From positions 124,001 through 188,000 of the forward strand of contig NZ_FZPH01000009.1 in NCBI RefSeq assembly GCF_900188485.1: a stretch of 64,000 nt of DNA, read 5' to 3'. Shown here piece by piece: positions 25,167-34,853 of the stretch; the stretch's first letter is position 1; every line of letters begins with the position of its first letter. The notes below the pieces were generated by a model that was not told the origin of the DNA, did not search any database, and saw only the letters and a list, made by a program, of their open reading frames with translations. A program made the translations under genes and the position numbers. Origin of the DNA: Asanoa hainanensis (GTDB taxonomy: Bacteria > Actinomycetota > Actinomycetes > Mycobacteriales > Micromonosporaceae).

Positions 25167-27676
25167 GCCGCGACCGACGAGGACACCTCGAAGGTCAGGG
25201 ACCCCTCGCGTTCGCCGACCGTGACCTTCTGGCCCGCCGAGAGCCGCCCGTCCAGCAACATCTCCGAGAGCCGGTTGTCGACCTCGCGCTGGATGGTGCG
25301 GCGCATCGGCCGGGCGCCGTACGCCGGCTCGTAGCCCTTGTCCACCAGCCACCGGATCGCCTCCGGCGTGAACTCGGCGGTGATGTCCTGCGCGTGCATC
25401 CGCCGCCGGGTCTGCTCCAGCATCAGGTCGGTGATCGCGACGAGCTGCTCGGGGTCCAGCCGCCGGAAGATGACGACCTCGTCGATCCGATTGATGAACT
25501 CCGGGCGCAGCTCCTCGCGCAGCCGGCGGGTGACCCGGTCGCGCAGGTCCTGCTCGGCGTCGCCGCTGCCCGCCGTGGCGAAGCCGACCGACGGCTGCTC
25601 CGCGGTGATCAGCTCGGAGCCCAGGTTGCTCGTCATGATCAGGACGGTGTTCTTGAAGCTGACCGTGCGGCCCTGGCTGTCGGTCAGCCGGCCGTCGTCG
25701 AGCACCTGCAGCAGCAGGTTGAACACGTCCGGGTGGGCCTTCTCGATCTCGTCGAGCAGCATCACCGAGTACGGGGCCCGGCGCACCGCCTCCGTGAGCT
25801 GGCCGGCCTCGTCGTAGCCGACGTAGCCGGGCGGTGCGCCGACCAGCCGGCTGACCGTGTGCCGCTCCTGGAACTCGCTCATGTCGAGGCGGATCATCCG
25901 GTCCTGGTTGCCGAACAGCGTCTCGGCCAGCGCCCGGGCGAGCTCCGTCTTGCCGACGCCGGTCGGGCCGAGGAACAGGAAGCTGCCGATCGGCCGGTTC
26001 GGGTCGCCGAGCCCGGTCCGCGAGCGGCGGATCGCCTGGGCGACCACCTGGACCGCCTCGTCCTGACCGACCAGGCGCTCGTGCAGGCGCGACTCCAGGT
26101 TGGCGAGGCGCTCCTTCTCCTCCTCGCTGAGCTGCCGCGCCGGGATGCCGGTGGCCCGGGAGACCACCTCGGCGATGTCCTCGGGCGTCACCTCCGGCAC
26201 CCGGCTCTGCCCGTCGGCGTCCCGCTGGTCGATCTGCTTGCGCAGCTCGGCGACCTGGTCGCGCAGCTCGCTGGCCCGCTCGAAGAGCTCCGCGGCGACC
26301 GCCTGGTCCTTGTCGCGGCAGAGCTGGTCGATCTGCTGCTCCAGGTCGCGCTCGTCCTTGGCCACCGACCGGCTGCGCAGCTGCACCCGGGCACCGGCCT
26401 GGTCCATCAGGTCGATCGCCTTGTCCGGCAGGAAACGGTCGGTCAGGTAGCGGTCGGACAGCTCCGCCGACGCGATCAGGGACTGGTCGGCGAACCGTAC
26501 GCCATGATGTGCCTCGTAGCGGTCGCGCAGGCCGCGCAGGATCTCGATGGTGTCCTCGACGCTCGGCTCCGGCACCAGGATCGGCTGGAAGCGCCGCTCC
26601 AGCGCGGCGTCCTTCTCGATGAAGCGCCGGTACTCGTCCAATGTGGTCGCACCGACCGCGTGCAGCTCGCCGCGCGACAGCGCCGGCTTGAGGATGTTGG
26701 CCGCGTCGGTCGCGCCCTCGCCGCCGCCCGCGCCGACCACCGTGTGGATCTCGTCGATGAACACGACGAGGTCGTCGGAGTGGGTACGCACCTCCTCGAG
26801 GAGGTTCTTGAGCCGCTCCTCGAAGTCGCCCCGGTAGCGGGTGCCGGCGACCAGCCCGGTCACGTCGAGCTGCACGAGCCGCTTGCCGGTCAGCGTCCGC
26901 GGCACCTCGCCGTCGACGATCCGCTGCGCCAACCCCTCCACGATCGCGGTCTTGCCGACCCCGGCCTCGCCGATCAGCACCGGGTTGTTCTTGGTGCGCC
27001 GGGCCAGCACCTCGACGCACTGCTCGATCTCGTCCGCGCGGCCGACCACCGGGTCGATCCGGCCCTCCCGGGCCATCGCGGTCAGGTCCCGCCCGTACTG
27101 GTCGAGGGTGGGTGTGTCGGTCTCCTGCTGCTGTTGCGCGGGCCGGGGCACGGTCTGCGCGCCGGGCCGCGACGCCGCCTGCAGCGACTCCGGGTTGATC
27201 CCGTGCATCGCGAGCAGTCGGCCGGCCTCGGTCTCCTGGCTGAGGGTCAGGGCCAACAGGATGTGCTCCGGACCCAGGTACGAGGACCCGAGCCGCCGGG
27301 AGATCTGGTGCGCCTGCAGCAGCACCCGCTTGGCCGCCGGGGTCAACGCCGGCATGCCCTCGACCGCGTTGCCGCGCCGGTCGCGCTGCTCGATCTCGCC
27401 GGCCAGCGTCGCCGGGTCGGCGCCGGCCCGGGCCAGCAGCTCGTTGAGCGGCGGCTTCTGGGTCATCGCCCAGAGCAGGTGCTCGGTGTCCAGGTCGCTG
27501 CTGCCCAGTTGGGCGGCCTCACCCGCGGCCGCCTGGAGCAGCTCCCGGGCGTCCTGGCTCATCACCTTGCCCAGGTCGAGCCGGGCCCGGGGTTGCCCCG
27601 GGGAAAGGAACTGGGCCATGAACTCGTCGAACGGGTCGCCGCCGAAAGGCCCGTTTCCCCAGTAACCGGTAGACAT
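25163..27676 (-). CDS. ClpC-like AAA+ unfoldase (Clp/Hsp100)
   Basis: An 837-aa class I Clp ATPase. A glycine-rich leader ([16 protein letters not shown]) precedes two Clp_N repeats (residues about 40-185). NBD1 has Walker A GEAGVGKT, pore loop [11 protein letters not shown] and Walker [11 protein letters not shown] short UVR-like coiled coil (around 430-480) separates it from NBD2, with GPTGVGKTE, pore GAPPGYVGY and [13 protein letters not shown] tripeptide before the second sensor region resembles the ClpP-docking loop, so it probably feeds ClpP; the short middle domain is ClpC-like, not ClpB-like. Strong GAGGAGAG ribosome site. Whether another clpC exists elsewhere cannot be seen. No HspR/CIRCE site noticed upstream. 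Confidence 0.9.
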   Translation of the reverse strand: MSTGYWGNGPFGGDPFDEFMAQFLSPGQPRARLDLGKVMSQDARELLQAAAGEAAQLGSSDLDTEHLLWAMTQKPPLNELLARAGADPATLAGEIEQRDRRGNAVEGMPALTPAAKRVLLQAHQISRRLGSSYLGPEHILLALTLSQETEAGRLLAMHGINPESLQAASRPGAQTVPRPAQQQQETDTPTLDQYGRDLTAMAREGRIDPVVGRADEIEQCVEVLARRTKNNPVLIGEAGVGKTAIVEGLAQRIVDGEVPRTLTGKRLVQLDVTGLVAGTRYRGDFEERLKNLLEEVRTHSDDLVVFIDEIHTVVGAGGGEGATDAANILKPALSRGELHAVGATTLDEYRRFIEKDAALERRFQPILVPEPSVEDTIEILRGLRDRYEAHHGVRFADQSLIASAELSDRYLTDRFLPDKAIDLMDQAGARVQLRSRSVAKDERDLEQQIDQLCRDKDQAVAAELFERASELRDQVAELRKQIDQRDADGQSRVPEVTPEDIAEVVSRATGIPARQLSEEEKERLANLESRLHERLVGQDEAVQVVAQAIRRSRTGLGDPNRPIGSFLFLGPTGVGKTELARALAETLFGNQDRMIRLDMSEFQERHTVSRLVGAPPGYVGYDEAGQLTEAVRRAPYSVMLLDEIEKAHPDVFNLLLQVLDDGRLTDSQGRTVSFKNTVLIMTSNLGSELITAEQPSVGFATAGSGDAEQDLRDRVTRRLREELRPEFINRIDEVVIFRRLDPEQLVAITDLMLEQTRRRMHAQDITAEFTPEAIRWLVDKGYEPAYGARPMRRTIQREVDNRLSEMLLDGRLSAGQKVTVGEREGSLTFEVSSSVAA

Positions 27677-27831
27677 CTGACTCTCCTCGGGTCGAAACCA
27701 CGATTGCCGGCGCCTACCCGTTCACCGGGCGGGCAAACCGGCAGCGCGGCGGGCGGGAAACGCGGTGCCACTGAGTCGAAAGCGCACGATCCCGGGCGTG
27801 TAGCCCCGGGCGCAGGGGGCACGTGACCCCC

Positions 27832-28791
27832 ATGGCCCCGAAAGAGATGGAGGGCGACAACCGTCGCCGTCGCCAGTTGGCCCGGGAGGCCCGCAACGCG
27901 GACCGCAAACCCAGTGCGGAGGGCGTCACGCTGGGCGCCTCGAAGCAGCAGGAGCATCGCGAGGAGAAACGTCGGTCGGGGCCGGAGCCCGTGGGTCGGC
28001 ACAAGCCCCGCGCCGGCTCCGCCGAGATCACCGGGCCGGGTGTGCCGGAGTCGACCTGGCCGCGGCGCCCGGCCGGGGCCGACAACGGCACCGACGCCGG
28101 TGCGGGTCCCCGGCTGCGCTACCGGGAGATGGTCACCGAGATCGCCCGGTTGACCGGCGACGAGTTCGCGGTGGCCCGCGAGCTGACCCAGGCCGTGGTC
28201 GGGGTCACCGCCCGGTCGCTCGACGAGCCGGACGGCAAGCACCTGGTCGCCGTCCTGCCGGGTGAGCTGGAGGTGCCGCGGGCGCTGAGCGGCCCGCCGG
28301 AACGCGACCTGACCATGTTCCTGCGCGAGGTCGGCCGGCTGGTCGAGCGGCGGCCCGAGCAGATAAGGGTCAAGGTGCAGGCGGTGTTCGCCGTGCTGGG
28401 CGACGCGGGCGTCGACCTGCCCCTGCCGCCGGAGCTGCGCGAGCTGTCCGACCCGCTGCCGCCGGAGGAGCGCACGGAGGCCGGGCGGCCGCTGCCGCTC
28501 AGCGACGCCGACGTGGTCGCGGCGCTGCGCGACCTGCCGGAGTGGTCCGGCGACCACCACGCCATCAGCCGCACGATCGAGCTGCCACCCGACAACCTCG
28601 ACCGGGTGCTGCCGAGGATCGAACGGCTGCGCGAGACCGGGCGGGCCCCGCACATCGCCCGACCGGACGCCCGCACGGCCACGCTCACGGCGTACACGTC
28701 GGCGACCGGGACCGTGACCGACGCGGACGTGACGCTCGCCCACCGGGTGGACACCGCGATCGACGAGGCCGGGGCGGGAATGGCCGGTTGA
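27832..28791 (+). CDS. DUF2267 protein fused to a pterin dehydratase-like domain
   Basis: A 319-aa protein. Residues 1-90 are charged and probably disordered (RRRRQLAREARNAD, KQQEHREEKRRSG). Residues about 98-205 look like DUF2267 (YREMVTEIARLTGDEF ... HLVAVLPGELE ... FLREVGRLVERRPEQI). Residues about 222-315 resemble 4a-hydroxytetrahydrobiopterin dehydratase (DLPEWSGDHHAISRTIEL ... VTDADVTLAHRVDTAID), but the catalytic HH-P-D is reduced to PHIARPD, so activity is doubtful. ATG 27832 is preferred over GTG 27823 on ribosome-site spacing. It lies divergent to the Clp gene and just before a broken AraC gene. Confidence 0.72.
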   Translation: MAPKEMEGDNRRRRQLAREARNADRKPSAEGVTLGASKQQEHREEKRRSGPEPVGRHKPRAGSAEITGPGVPESTWPRRPAGADNGTDAGAGPRLRYREMVTEIARLTGDEFAVARELTQAVVGVTARSLDEPDGKHLVAVLPGELEVPRALSGPPERDLTMFLREVGRLVERRPEQIRVKVQAVFAVLGDAGVDLPLPPELRELSDPLPPEERTEAGRPLPLSDADVVAALRDLPEWSGDHHAISRTIELPPDNLDRVLPRIERLRETGRAPHIARPDARTATLTAYTSATGTVTDADVTLAHRVDTAIDEAGAGMAG

Positions 28792-28813
28792 GCAGCCGTG
28801 CGAGGATCCCGGC

Positions 28814-29739
28814 ATGCTCCACGAGTCGGTGTTCGACAGCGGTGACCTCGCGGTCGGTGACTGGTTCGACGCCTGGTGCGAGCGGATGGGCGCGACCCAC
28901 GCGCCGATGCGGCTGGCGAGCGACCACGCCGCCGACTACCGCGCCCACCAGCGGCTGATCTCCCTGGGCGCGGTGACGATCTGGCCCGCGACGTTCGACC
29001 AGCTCGTGTTCGTGCGCACACCGAAGCTGATTCGGCAGGCCGATCCCGAGGTCTACCACCTCTCGCTCATGCGGGCCGGCTCGGCCAAGGCGTCCTGGGG
29101 AGAGAGCCAGGCGGCCTACCGCCCGGGCGACTTCCACCTCAACGACTCGTCACGGCCGTACGAGATCTGGACCGGCCGCACGTCCGCCGTGGGCGTCGAG
29201 ATCCCCAAGGCGCTGCTGCGGCTGCCCGCGCGCACCGTGCGACAGGCTGTCGGGCGGCGCCTGTCGGCCGAGGCCGGCCTGGGTGCGCTGGCGCAGGCGG
29301 TCGAGGCCGAGCCGAACGGGCACGCGTTGGTGCCGCGGGTCAAGGACTTCATCCGGCAGCACCTGCACGACCCGGGGCTGACCCCGGCGCGGATCGCCGA
29401 CCAGCACCACATCTCGCGCGGCTACCTGCACCGGCTCTTCCAGGCCGAGGGCGAGACGGTGAGTGCGTACATCCGGCGCAACCGGCTCGCGGGCGCGCAC
29501 CGGGATCTCGCGGACCCGGCGCTGGCGGGCACGCCCATCCACGTCGTGGGAGCCAGGTGGGCTATCCGCGGGCGGCGGACTTCACGCGCGCGTTCCGCGC
29601 GGCCTACGGCATGCCGCCCTCGGAGCGGCGCGCGGCGATGCCGTCGTCCAGGTCCCCCCGTGCCAACCTGGACGACGGCTGTGCCGTGCGCACCCACGGC
29701 ACCCGCAAGACTGCCGGCCCGACGACCGGACGTCGTTAG
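28814..29739 (+). pseudogene. AraC-family regulator disrupted by a one-base deletion
   Basis: The first 248 codons encode an AraC-type regulator: a cupin-like 'AraC-binding' domain (TFDQLVFVRTP ... YRPGDFHLNDSSRPYE) and the first HTH of the AraC domain (ARIADQHHISRGYLHRLFQAEG). At the TGGG of 29558-29561 the frame changes: up to PIHVVGARW the protein reads in one frame, and the expected continuation GYPRAADFTRAFRAAYG lies in the -1 frame, ending at the TAG 29737-29739. Adding one G to that run restores a normal AraC C-terminus. Unshifted, translation runs 49 bases further in nonsense sequence. It is either a recent inactivation or a sequencing error. Confidence 0.8.
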
Positions 29740-30719
29740 CGCTCGGTGCCCAACCGCGTTGGCGCTGGATCCACCCGGGTCGAGCTGAAGCGGCGCTGAT
29801 AGGCCGCCGGGCTGATCGACAGCCGCCGGGCGAAGACCCGGCGCATGCTCTCGTAGCTCGGGAAGCCGGCCATCGTCGCCGCCCGCGTGGCGGTGTAGCC
29901 CTGGTCGAGCAGCGTCCGCGCCAGGTCGAACCGGATGCTCTCGACGAAGCGGGCCGGGGTCGTGGCGAGCTCGTCGTGGAAGAGCCGGTTCAGGTGCCGG
30001 GTGCTGACGTTGAGGTGTTTCGCCAGCTCGCCGACCGAGTGCTCGGCCCGCGGGTCCGCGCTCACCAGGTCCGTGACCTTGCGCAGGATCGGCGAGCGCG
30101 GCGGCGGCCCCTGCAGCGGCGCCGAGAACTGCGACTGGCCGCCGGTGCGCTGCAGGTAGACCACCAGGGTGCGGGCGACCTCGCGGGCCACGTCGGCGCC
30201 GAGGTCCTCCTCGACGAGGGCGAGCGCCAGGTCGATCCCGGCCGTCACCCCCGCCGACGTGTACGTCGTGCCGTCGCGCACGTAGATGGCGTCAGGCTCG
30301 ACCTGGCAGGTGGGGCAGCGCAGGGCGAGCTCGTGCGTCACCTTCCAGTGCGTCGTGGCCCGCTTGCCGTCGAGCAGGCCCGCGGCGGCGAGGACGAACG
30401 CTCCGGTGCAGACCGACGCGACCCGGTCGGCCACCGGCACGCGCACGGCGTCGACCAGCTCGGCCGGGACGCGGGCACGCGGATAGCGGTCGGAACCGGG
30501 CACCAGCAACGTGTCGTACGTCGGCTTGGCAGAGACCGGGCCGTCGACCGACATCCGGAACCCGAGGTTCGACGTGACCTCCGCGCCGGTGGGCGACAGC
30601 AGCACGAGCGCGTAGTCACCCCCGAACCGGTTGGCCTCCTTGAACACCTCCGCCGGGCCGGCGACGTCCAGCATCGTCACCCCGTCGTACACGAGGATCG
30701 CGACGCGATGGCTGGGCAT
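29736..30719 (-). CDS. GlxA-type transcriptional regulator (DJ-1/PfpI + AraC)
   Basis: A 327-aa regulator with an N-terminal DJ-1/PfpI-like domain (VAILVYDGVTMLDVAGPAEV; nucleophile elbow SVCTGAFVLA with a cysteine) and a C-terminal AraC-type double HTH (HSVGELAKHLNVSTRHLNRLF ... AATMAGFPSYESMRRVFARRL). Such proteins bind small ligands without known enzymatic activity. Its stop (TAA) overlaps the stop of the broken AraC gene. ATG 30719 is divergent from the oxidoreductase gene at 30866, making that oxidoreductase-glycosyltransferase pair the likely target. Confidence 0.9.
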   Translation of the reverse strand: MPSHRVAILVYDGVTMLDVAGPAEVFKEANRFGGDYALVLLSPTGAEVTSNLGFRMSVDGPVSAKPTYDTLLVPGSDRYPRARVPAELVDAVRVPVADRVASVCTGAFVLAAAGLLDGKRATTHWKVTHELALRCPTCQVEPDAIYVRDGTTYTSAGVTAGIDLALALVEEDLGADVAREVARTLVVYLQRTGGQSQFSAPLQGPPPRSPILRKVTDLVSADPRAEHSVGELAKHLNVSTRHLNRLFHDELATTPARFVESIRFDLARTLLDQGYTATRAATMAGFPSYESMRRVFARRLSISPAAYQRRFSSTRVDPAPTRLGTER

Positions 30720-30727
30720 CGTTCATT

Positions 30728-30743
30728 CGTAACACACCGTAAC
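30728..30743. repeat. CGTAAC direct repeat, candidate regulator half-sites
   Basis: Two CGTAAC copies (30728-30733 and 30738-30743) lie exactly ten bases apart, one helical turn, immediately upstream of the GlxA-type gene's start. AraC-domain proteins bind direct half-sites on one DNA face, so this suits autoregulation; function is inferred. Confidence 0.35.
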
Positions 30744-30865
30744 CGGCGGCGATTTCGCGTTGTCCGGATGCGAGGGGTTCATGGCCGGAGAAACGCAGCA
30801 CCGCCACAGGCCGGTTGGGCAGCATGGAACCCGAGATCTAGCTGTGCGTCTTGAAAGGGACCGAC

Positions 30866-31783
30866 ATGCGAGCGATCACCGTACGAGATCGTGCCGCCGG
30901 TGTGGGCGGCCTCACCCTGACCGACCTGCCGTACCCGCACGCCGCGGAGAACGACGTCATCGTGCGTGTGCACGCGGCCGGGTTCACCCCCGGCGAGCTC
31001 GACTGGCCGGCGACGTGGACCGACCGCGCCGGCCGCGACCGCACGCCGACCGTTCCCGGGCACGAGCTTTCCGGGACCGTGGCCGCGCTCGGCTACGGCA
31101 CCACGGGCCTGTCCGTCGGCCAGCGGGTGTTCGGCATGGCCGACTGGGCCCGCGACGGATCCCTGGCCGAGTTCACCGCGGTGGAAGCGCGCAACCTCGC
31201 GCCCCTGCCGGCCGACATCGACCACACCGTGGCCGCGGCGCTGCCCATCTCCGGGCTGACCGCGTGGCAGGGGCTGTTCGACCACGCCCACCTCACCACC
31301 GGCCAGCGGGTCCTCGTCCACGGCGCGGCCGGGGCCGTCGGCTCGATCGCCGTCCAGCTCGCCCGCGAGGTCGGCGCCTACGTGATCGGCACCGGTCGGG
31401 CCGGCGCCCGCGACGCCGTGCTGGGCCTGGGCGCACAGTCCTTCGTGGACCTGGGCGCCGCCGACTGGGACAGCGTCGGCGAGGTCGACGTGGTGTTCGA
31501 CGTCATCGGTGGCGACGTCCTCGCGCGGTCGACCGCGCTGGTCGGCCCGGGCGGCACCGCCGTCACCATCGCCGAGCCACCCACCGTGCGGCCCAAGGAC
31601 GGGCGGGCGGTGTTCTTCGTGGTCGAGCCCGACCGCGCCCGGCTGGTCGACCTCGCCGAGCGCGTGCGGTCCGGCCGGCTCACGCCCGCCGTCGGGGTCG
31701 TGCGGCCGCTGGCCGAGGCCGCCGACGCGTTCGTGCGGCGCCACCCCGCCGGCAGGACGATCATCCAGGTGGCCGACGAATGA
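30866..31783 (+). CDS. NADP-dependent quinone-oxidoreductase-like MDR protein
   Basis: A 305-aa zinc-independent medium-chain dehydrogenase/reductase. Features: N-terminal GroES-like fold with VRVHAAGFTPGELDW and VPGHELSGTVAALG, and the nucleotide site VLVHGAAGAVGSIAVQLAREVGA. It lacks the zinc-binding cysteines of alcohol dehydrogenases, matching the quinone/enoyl reductase branch. I chose ATG 30866, with GAAAGGGA at good spacing; TTG 30851 is the alternative. It overlaps the downstream glycosyltransferase by 4 nt, so the two are cotranscribed under the divergent GlxA-type regulator. Confidence 0.88.
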   Translation: MRAITVRDRAAGVGGLTLTDLPYPHAAENDVIVRVHAAGFTPGELDWPATWTDRAGRDRTPTVPGHELSGTVAALGYGTTGLSVGQRVFGMADWARDGSLAEFTAVEARNLAPLPADIDHTVAAALPISGLTAWQGLFDHAHLTTGQRVLVHGAAGAVGSIAVQLAREVGAYVIGTGRAGARDAVLGLGAQSFVDLGAADWDSVGEVDVVFDVIGGDVLARSTALVGPGGTAVTIAEPPTVRPKDGRAVFFVVEPDRARLVDLAERVRSGRLTPAVGVVRPLAEAADAFVRRHPAGRTIIQVADE

Positions 31784-32991
31784 GCAAGGTGGTCGTCTGC
31801 GCGACCCCGTTCCAGGGCCACGTGACCCCGGTCCTGACCGTCGCGGCGGACCTGGTCCGGCGCGGTCACGAGGTCGTGGTCTACACCGGGTCCCGGTTCG
31901 CGGACCGGGTCGCGGCGACCGGGGCGCGGTTTGCCCCGCTGCCGCCGAACGCCGACCTCGACGACCGGGAGCTGGACGCCCGCTATCCGGTGCGGGCCAC
32001 GCTCCCACCGGGACCGGCGCGGCTCTCGTTCGACTTCGAGACGTTCTTCGTCGGCCAGTTGCCCGCGCAGCTGCGCGGTCTGCGGGAGCTGTTGGCGACC
32101 TTCCCGGCCGACGTGGTGATCGGCGAGCTCGGGTTCTGGTCGATCCCGGCGCTCAGCCTGACCGAGGCCCGCGCTGACCGCCCGACGCTCGTGACGCTGG
32201 GCGTGGTGCCGCTGCTGTTCCAGGACGAGGAGCCGCCGGGCTTCGCCTACCTGCAACGGTTCGCCGAGGCGATACTGGCGTCGGTGGGCGCGTCGTTGGA
32301 CGGCTTCGCGCTCAGCGCGCCCTTCCGGCACACGGACCACTACCTGCAGCTGACCGTGCCCGGGTTCGAGTACCCCCGCGACGACCTGCCGCCGCACATC
32401 CGGTTCGTCGGTGCGCTGCCACCGCACGCGAGCGGGCAGTTCGACGAGCCGTCGTGGTGGCCGGAGCTGTCGACGGAGCGGCCTGTCGTGGTCGTCACGC
32501 AGGGCACGGTCGCGCGGACCGACCTGACCGAGCTCGTCGTCCCGACGGTGCTGGCCCTCGCGGACCAGGACGTCCTGGTGGTCGCCGTCACGGCCAGCGC
32601 GGACGGGCCAGAACGGGTGCGCCGCGAGCTCGGTGTCGTGCCGGACAACCTGCGGCTGGCCGGCTTCGTGCCGTTCGACCGGCTGCTGCCGCGCACCGAC
32701 GTGCTGGTCACCAACGGCGGCTACGGCGGCGTGCAGGCCGCCCTCCACCACGGGGTTCCGCTGGTGGTCGCCGGCGCCAGCGAGGACAAGCCCGAGGTGG
32801 CGGCCCGCGTCGCATGGAGCGGCACCGGTGTCGACCTGCGCACCGGCCGACCCCAGCCGGCGGACCTGCGCGTCGCGGTGCGGACGGTGCTGGACGATCC
32901 CGGCTACTACGACCGGGCCAGGATCATGGCCAAGGAGATCAGCCGGTACGACCCGTTCGAGGCGATCGCCGAGATTGTCGCGCCCCGATAA
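31780..32991 (+). CDS. Macrolide-type glycosyltransferase (GT1)
   Basis: A 403-aa GT-B enzyme of the UDP-glycosyltransferase/MGT group. The N-terminal acceptor domain begins with VVCATPFQGHVTPVLTVAADL. The C-terminal donor domain contains VVVVTQGTVARTDLTELV, the LRLAGFVPFDRLLPRTDVLVTNGGYGG-type PSPG region, with HGVPLVVAGASEDKPEVAARV completing it. Members glycosylate hydrophobic natural products or antibiotics using activated sugars. The start ATG overlaps the upstream oxidoreductase. A protective or tailoring role against a xenobiotic is plausible but the acceptor is unknown. Confidence 0.9.
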   Translation: MSKVVVCATPFQGHVTPVLTVAADLVRRGHEVVVYTGSRFADRVAATGARFAPLPPNADLDDRELDARYPVRATLPPGPARLSFDFETFFVGQLPAQLRGLRELLATFPADVVIGELGFWSIPALSLTEARADRPTLVTLGVVPLLFQDEEPPGFAYLQRFAEAILASVGASLDGFALSAPFRHTDHYLQLTVPGFEYPRDDLPPHIRFVGALPPHASGQFDEPSWWPELSTERPVVVVTQGTVARTDLTELVVPTVLALADQDVLVVAVTASADGPERVRRELGVVPDNLRLAGFVPFDRLLPRTDVLVTNGGYGGVQAALHHGVPLVVAGASEDKPEVAARVAWSGTGVDLRTGRPQPADLRVAVRTVLDDPGYYDRARIMAKEISRYDPFEAIAEIVAPR

Positions 32992-33093
32992 CGGCGCGGT
33001 CTCGAAAGGACGGACAATTTCCCTGACGGCGAGGCGCGGTTAGGGTGGCCTCATGCACCGCGCCAGCCGGACGCACGTGGGCCGCGGCCCGCG

Positions 33094-33876
33094 ATGACCG
33101 ACGAGGGCGTTCCGCCGCCCCGCCCCCGCTGGTCCCGGCGGGGCGCTCTGGCCGGTGCGGGCGTCGTCGTGCTGCTGGTCGTCACCGCCGTGGTCGCGTT
33201 CCAGGCCGGCGGTGGGGGAGACGCCGGTCCCGAGGCTGAGCCGAGCCCGTCACCCACCGGCAAGCCACCGCTGACGACCGCCCAGGTGTACGCCACGCTG
33301 GCGCCGTCCGTGGTCAGCATCGAGGGTGCCGGCAACGGCACCGGCGTCGTCGCCAACGCCGACGGGCTCGTGGTCACCGCGCTGCACGTCGTCGACGGCG
33401 CGCGGAAGATCGCGATCACCTTCGCGGACGGCACCGAGGTGCCGGCCACCCTCGCCGGCAGCGACCCGGAGAACGACATCGCCCTGCTGATGCCGAACAG
33501 CCCGCCCGGCCTCATCGTGCCGGCCGTGCTCGGCAACGCCGGCCGGCTCGTGGTCGGCGACGACGTCGTGGCCATCGGCAACCAGCTCGGTCTCGTGCAC
33601 AGCACCACCGCCGGCGTCGTGTCCGGGTTGGAGCGGGTCGCGACCGGCACCGACGGCACCCGGCTGCGCGGGCTCATCCAGTTCGACGCCGCGGTCAACC
33701 CGGGCAGCTCCGGCGGTCCGCTGGTGAACACCCGGGGCGAGACGGTCGGCATCGTCGTCGCCCTGCTCAACCCGACCCCGGCCGGCACCTTCGTCGGTGT
33801 GGGCTTCGCCGTGCCGATCGGCGCCGCGCTCGGCGGCGGCTCCGACGGCACCGGACCACCCGGACCGATGCGATAG
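33094..33876 (+). CDS. Membrane-anchored trypsin-like S1C protease
   Basis: A 260-aa protease. Residues 17-37 are a single membrane helix, then a proline/serine linker and a chymotrypsin fold with triad H98 (VTALHVVDG), D128 (ENDIALL) and S206 (NPGSSGGPL). No PDZ domain follows, so it is shorter than HtrA/DegP; the catalytic domain should face outside. ATG 33094 is the only sensible start. The gap to the MoxR gene is eight bases, so protease, MoxR, DUF58 and two VWA genes appear to form one operon. Confidence 0.87.
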   Translation: MTDEGVPPPRPRWSRRGALAGAGVVVLLVVTAVVAFQAGGGGDAGPEAEPSPSPTGKPPLTTAQVYATLAPSVVSIEGAGNGTGVVANADGLVVTALHVVDGARKIAITFADGTEVPATLAGSDPENDIALLMPNSPPGLIVPAVLGNAGRLVVGDDVVAIGNQLGLVHSTTAGVVSGLERVATGTDGTRLRGLIQFDAAVNPGSSGGPLVNTRGETVGIVVALLNPTPAGTFVGVGFAVPIGAALGGGSDGTGPPGPMR

Positions 33877-33884
33877 GAGCGTGG

Positions 33885-34853
33885 ATGGACACCGAGCAGA
33901 TCCTGTACGAGGTCAAGAAGACCATCGTCGGCCAGGACGTGCTGCTGGAACGGCTGCTGGTCGCCCTGCTCTCCCGCGGCCACATCCTGGTCGAGGGCGT
34001 GCCGGGCCTGGCCAAGACCCTCGCCGTCAAGGCGCTCGCCGGCGCCATCGGTGGCCAGTTCCACCGGGTGCAGTTCACCCCCGACCTGGTGCCCGCGGAC
34101 ATCGTCGGCACCCGGGTCTACCACCAGCACAGCGGCGAGTTCCAGGTGTCGCTCGGTCCGGTGTTCACCAACCTGCTGCTCGCCGACGAGATCAACCGCG
34201 CGCCGGCCAAGGTGCAGAGCGCCCTGCTCGAGGTGATGCAGGAGCAGCAGGTCACCATCGGCCGGGAGACCCACCGGGTGCCGCGCCCGTTCCTGGTGAT
34301 GGCCACCCAGAACCCGATCGAGTCCGAGGGCACCTATCCGCTGCCGGAGGCACAGGTCGACCGGTTCATGATGAAGGTCCTCGTCGGCTACCCGAGCCCG
34401 ACCGAGGAGTTCGTCATCGTCGAGCGAGCGATCGCCGCGATCGCCGTCGGCCAGGCCGTGTCCGACCCGGAGAAGCTGGTCGCGATGCAGGACCAGGTCG
34501 ACCGGGTGTACGTGGACCCGGCGCTGATCGAGTACGCGGTGCGGCTGGCCAACACGACCCGGGACCCCGCCGCCGCGGGCCTGGGCGACCTGGCCCGCTA
34601 CGTCAGCTTCGGCGCCAGCCCGCGCTCCTCGATCAACCTGATCCTCGCCGGGCGGGCGCTGGCCTTCATCAGGGGCCGCGACTACGTGGTGCCGGCCGAC
34701 GTCACGGAACTCGTCCTCGACGTGTTCCGGCACCGCCTGGTGCTCTCCTACGAGGCGCTCTCCGACGACGTGACCCCCGACCACATCCTCACGACGGTGA
34801 TGTCCGCCGTCCCCGTACCCGAAGCGCCGTTGCAACGGGCCGGACGTCCGTGA
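33885..34853 (+). CDS. MoxR-family AAA+ ATPase
   Basis: A 322-aa MoxR ATPase with Walker A EGVPGLAKT (residues 37-45), Walker B LLLADEINRAP, sensor MATQNPIESEGTYPLPEAQ and arginine region DRFMMKV. The C-terminal lid ends VVPADVTELVLDVFRHRLVLSYEA. MoxR proteins act as chaperones that insert metals or remodel VWA partners; here the VWA partners are encoded directly downstream (DUF58 and two VWA genes). The stop overlaps the DUF58 start by 4 nt. Confidence 0.93.
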   Translation: MDTEQILYEVKKTIVGQDVLLERLLVALLSRGHILVEGVPGLAKTLAVKALAGAIGGQFHRVQFTPDLVPADIVGTRVYHQHSGEFQVSLGPVFTNLLLADEINRAPAKVQSALLEVMQEQQVTIGRETHRVPRPFLVMATQNPIESEGTYPLPEAQVDRFMMKVLVGYPSPTEEFVIVERAIAAIAVGQAVSDPEKLVAMQDQVDRVYVDPALIEYAVRLANTTRDPAAAGLGDLARYVSFGASPRSSINLILAGRALAFIRGRDYVVPADVTELVLDVFRHRLVLSYEALSDDVTPDHILTTVMSAVPVPEAPLQRAGRP

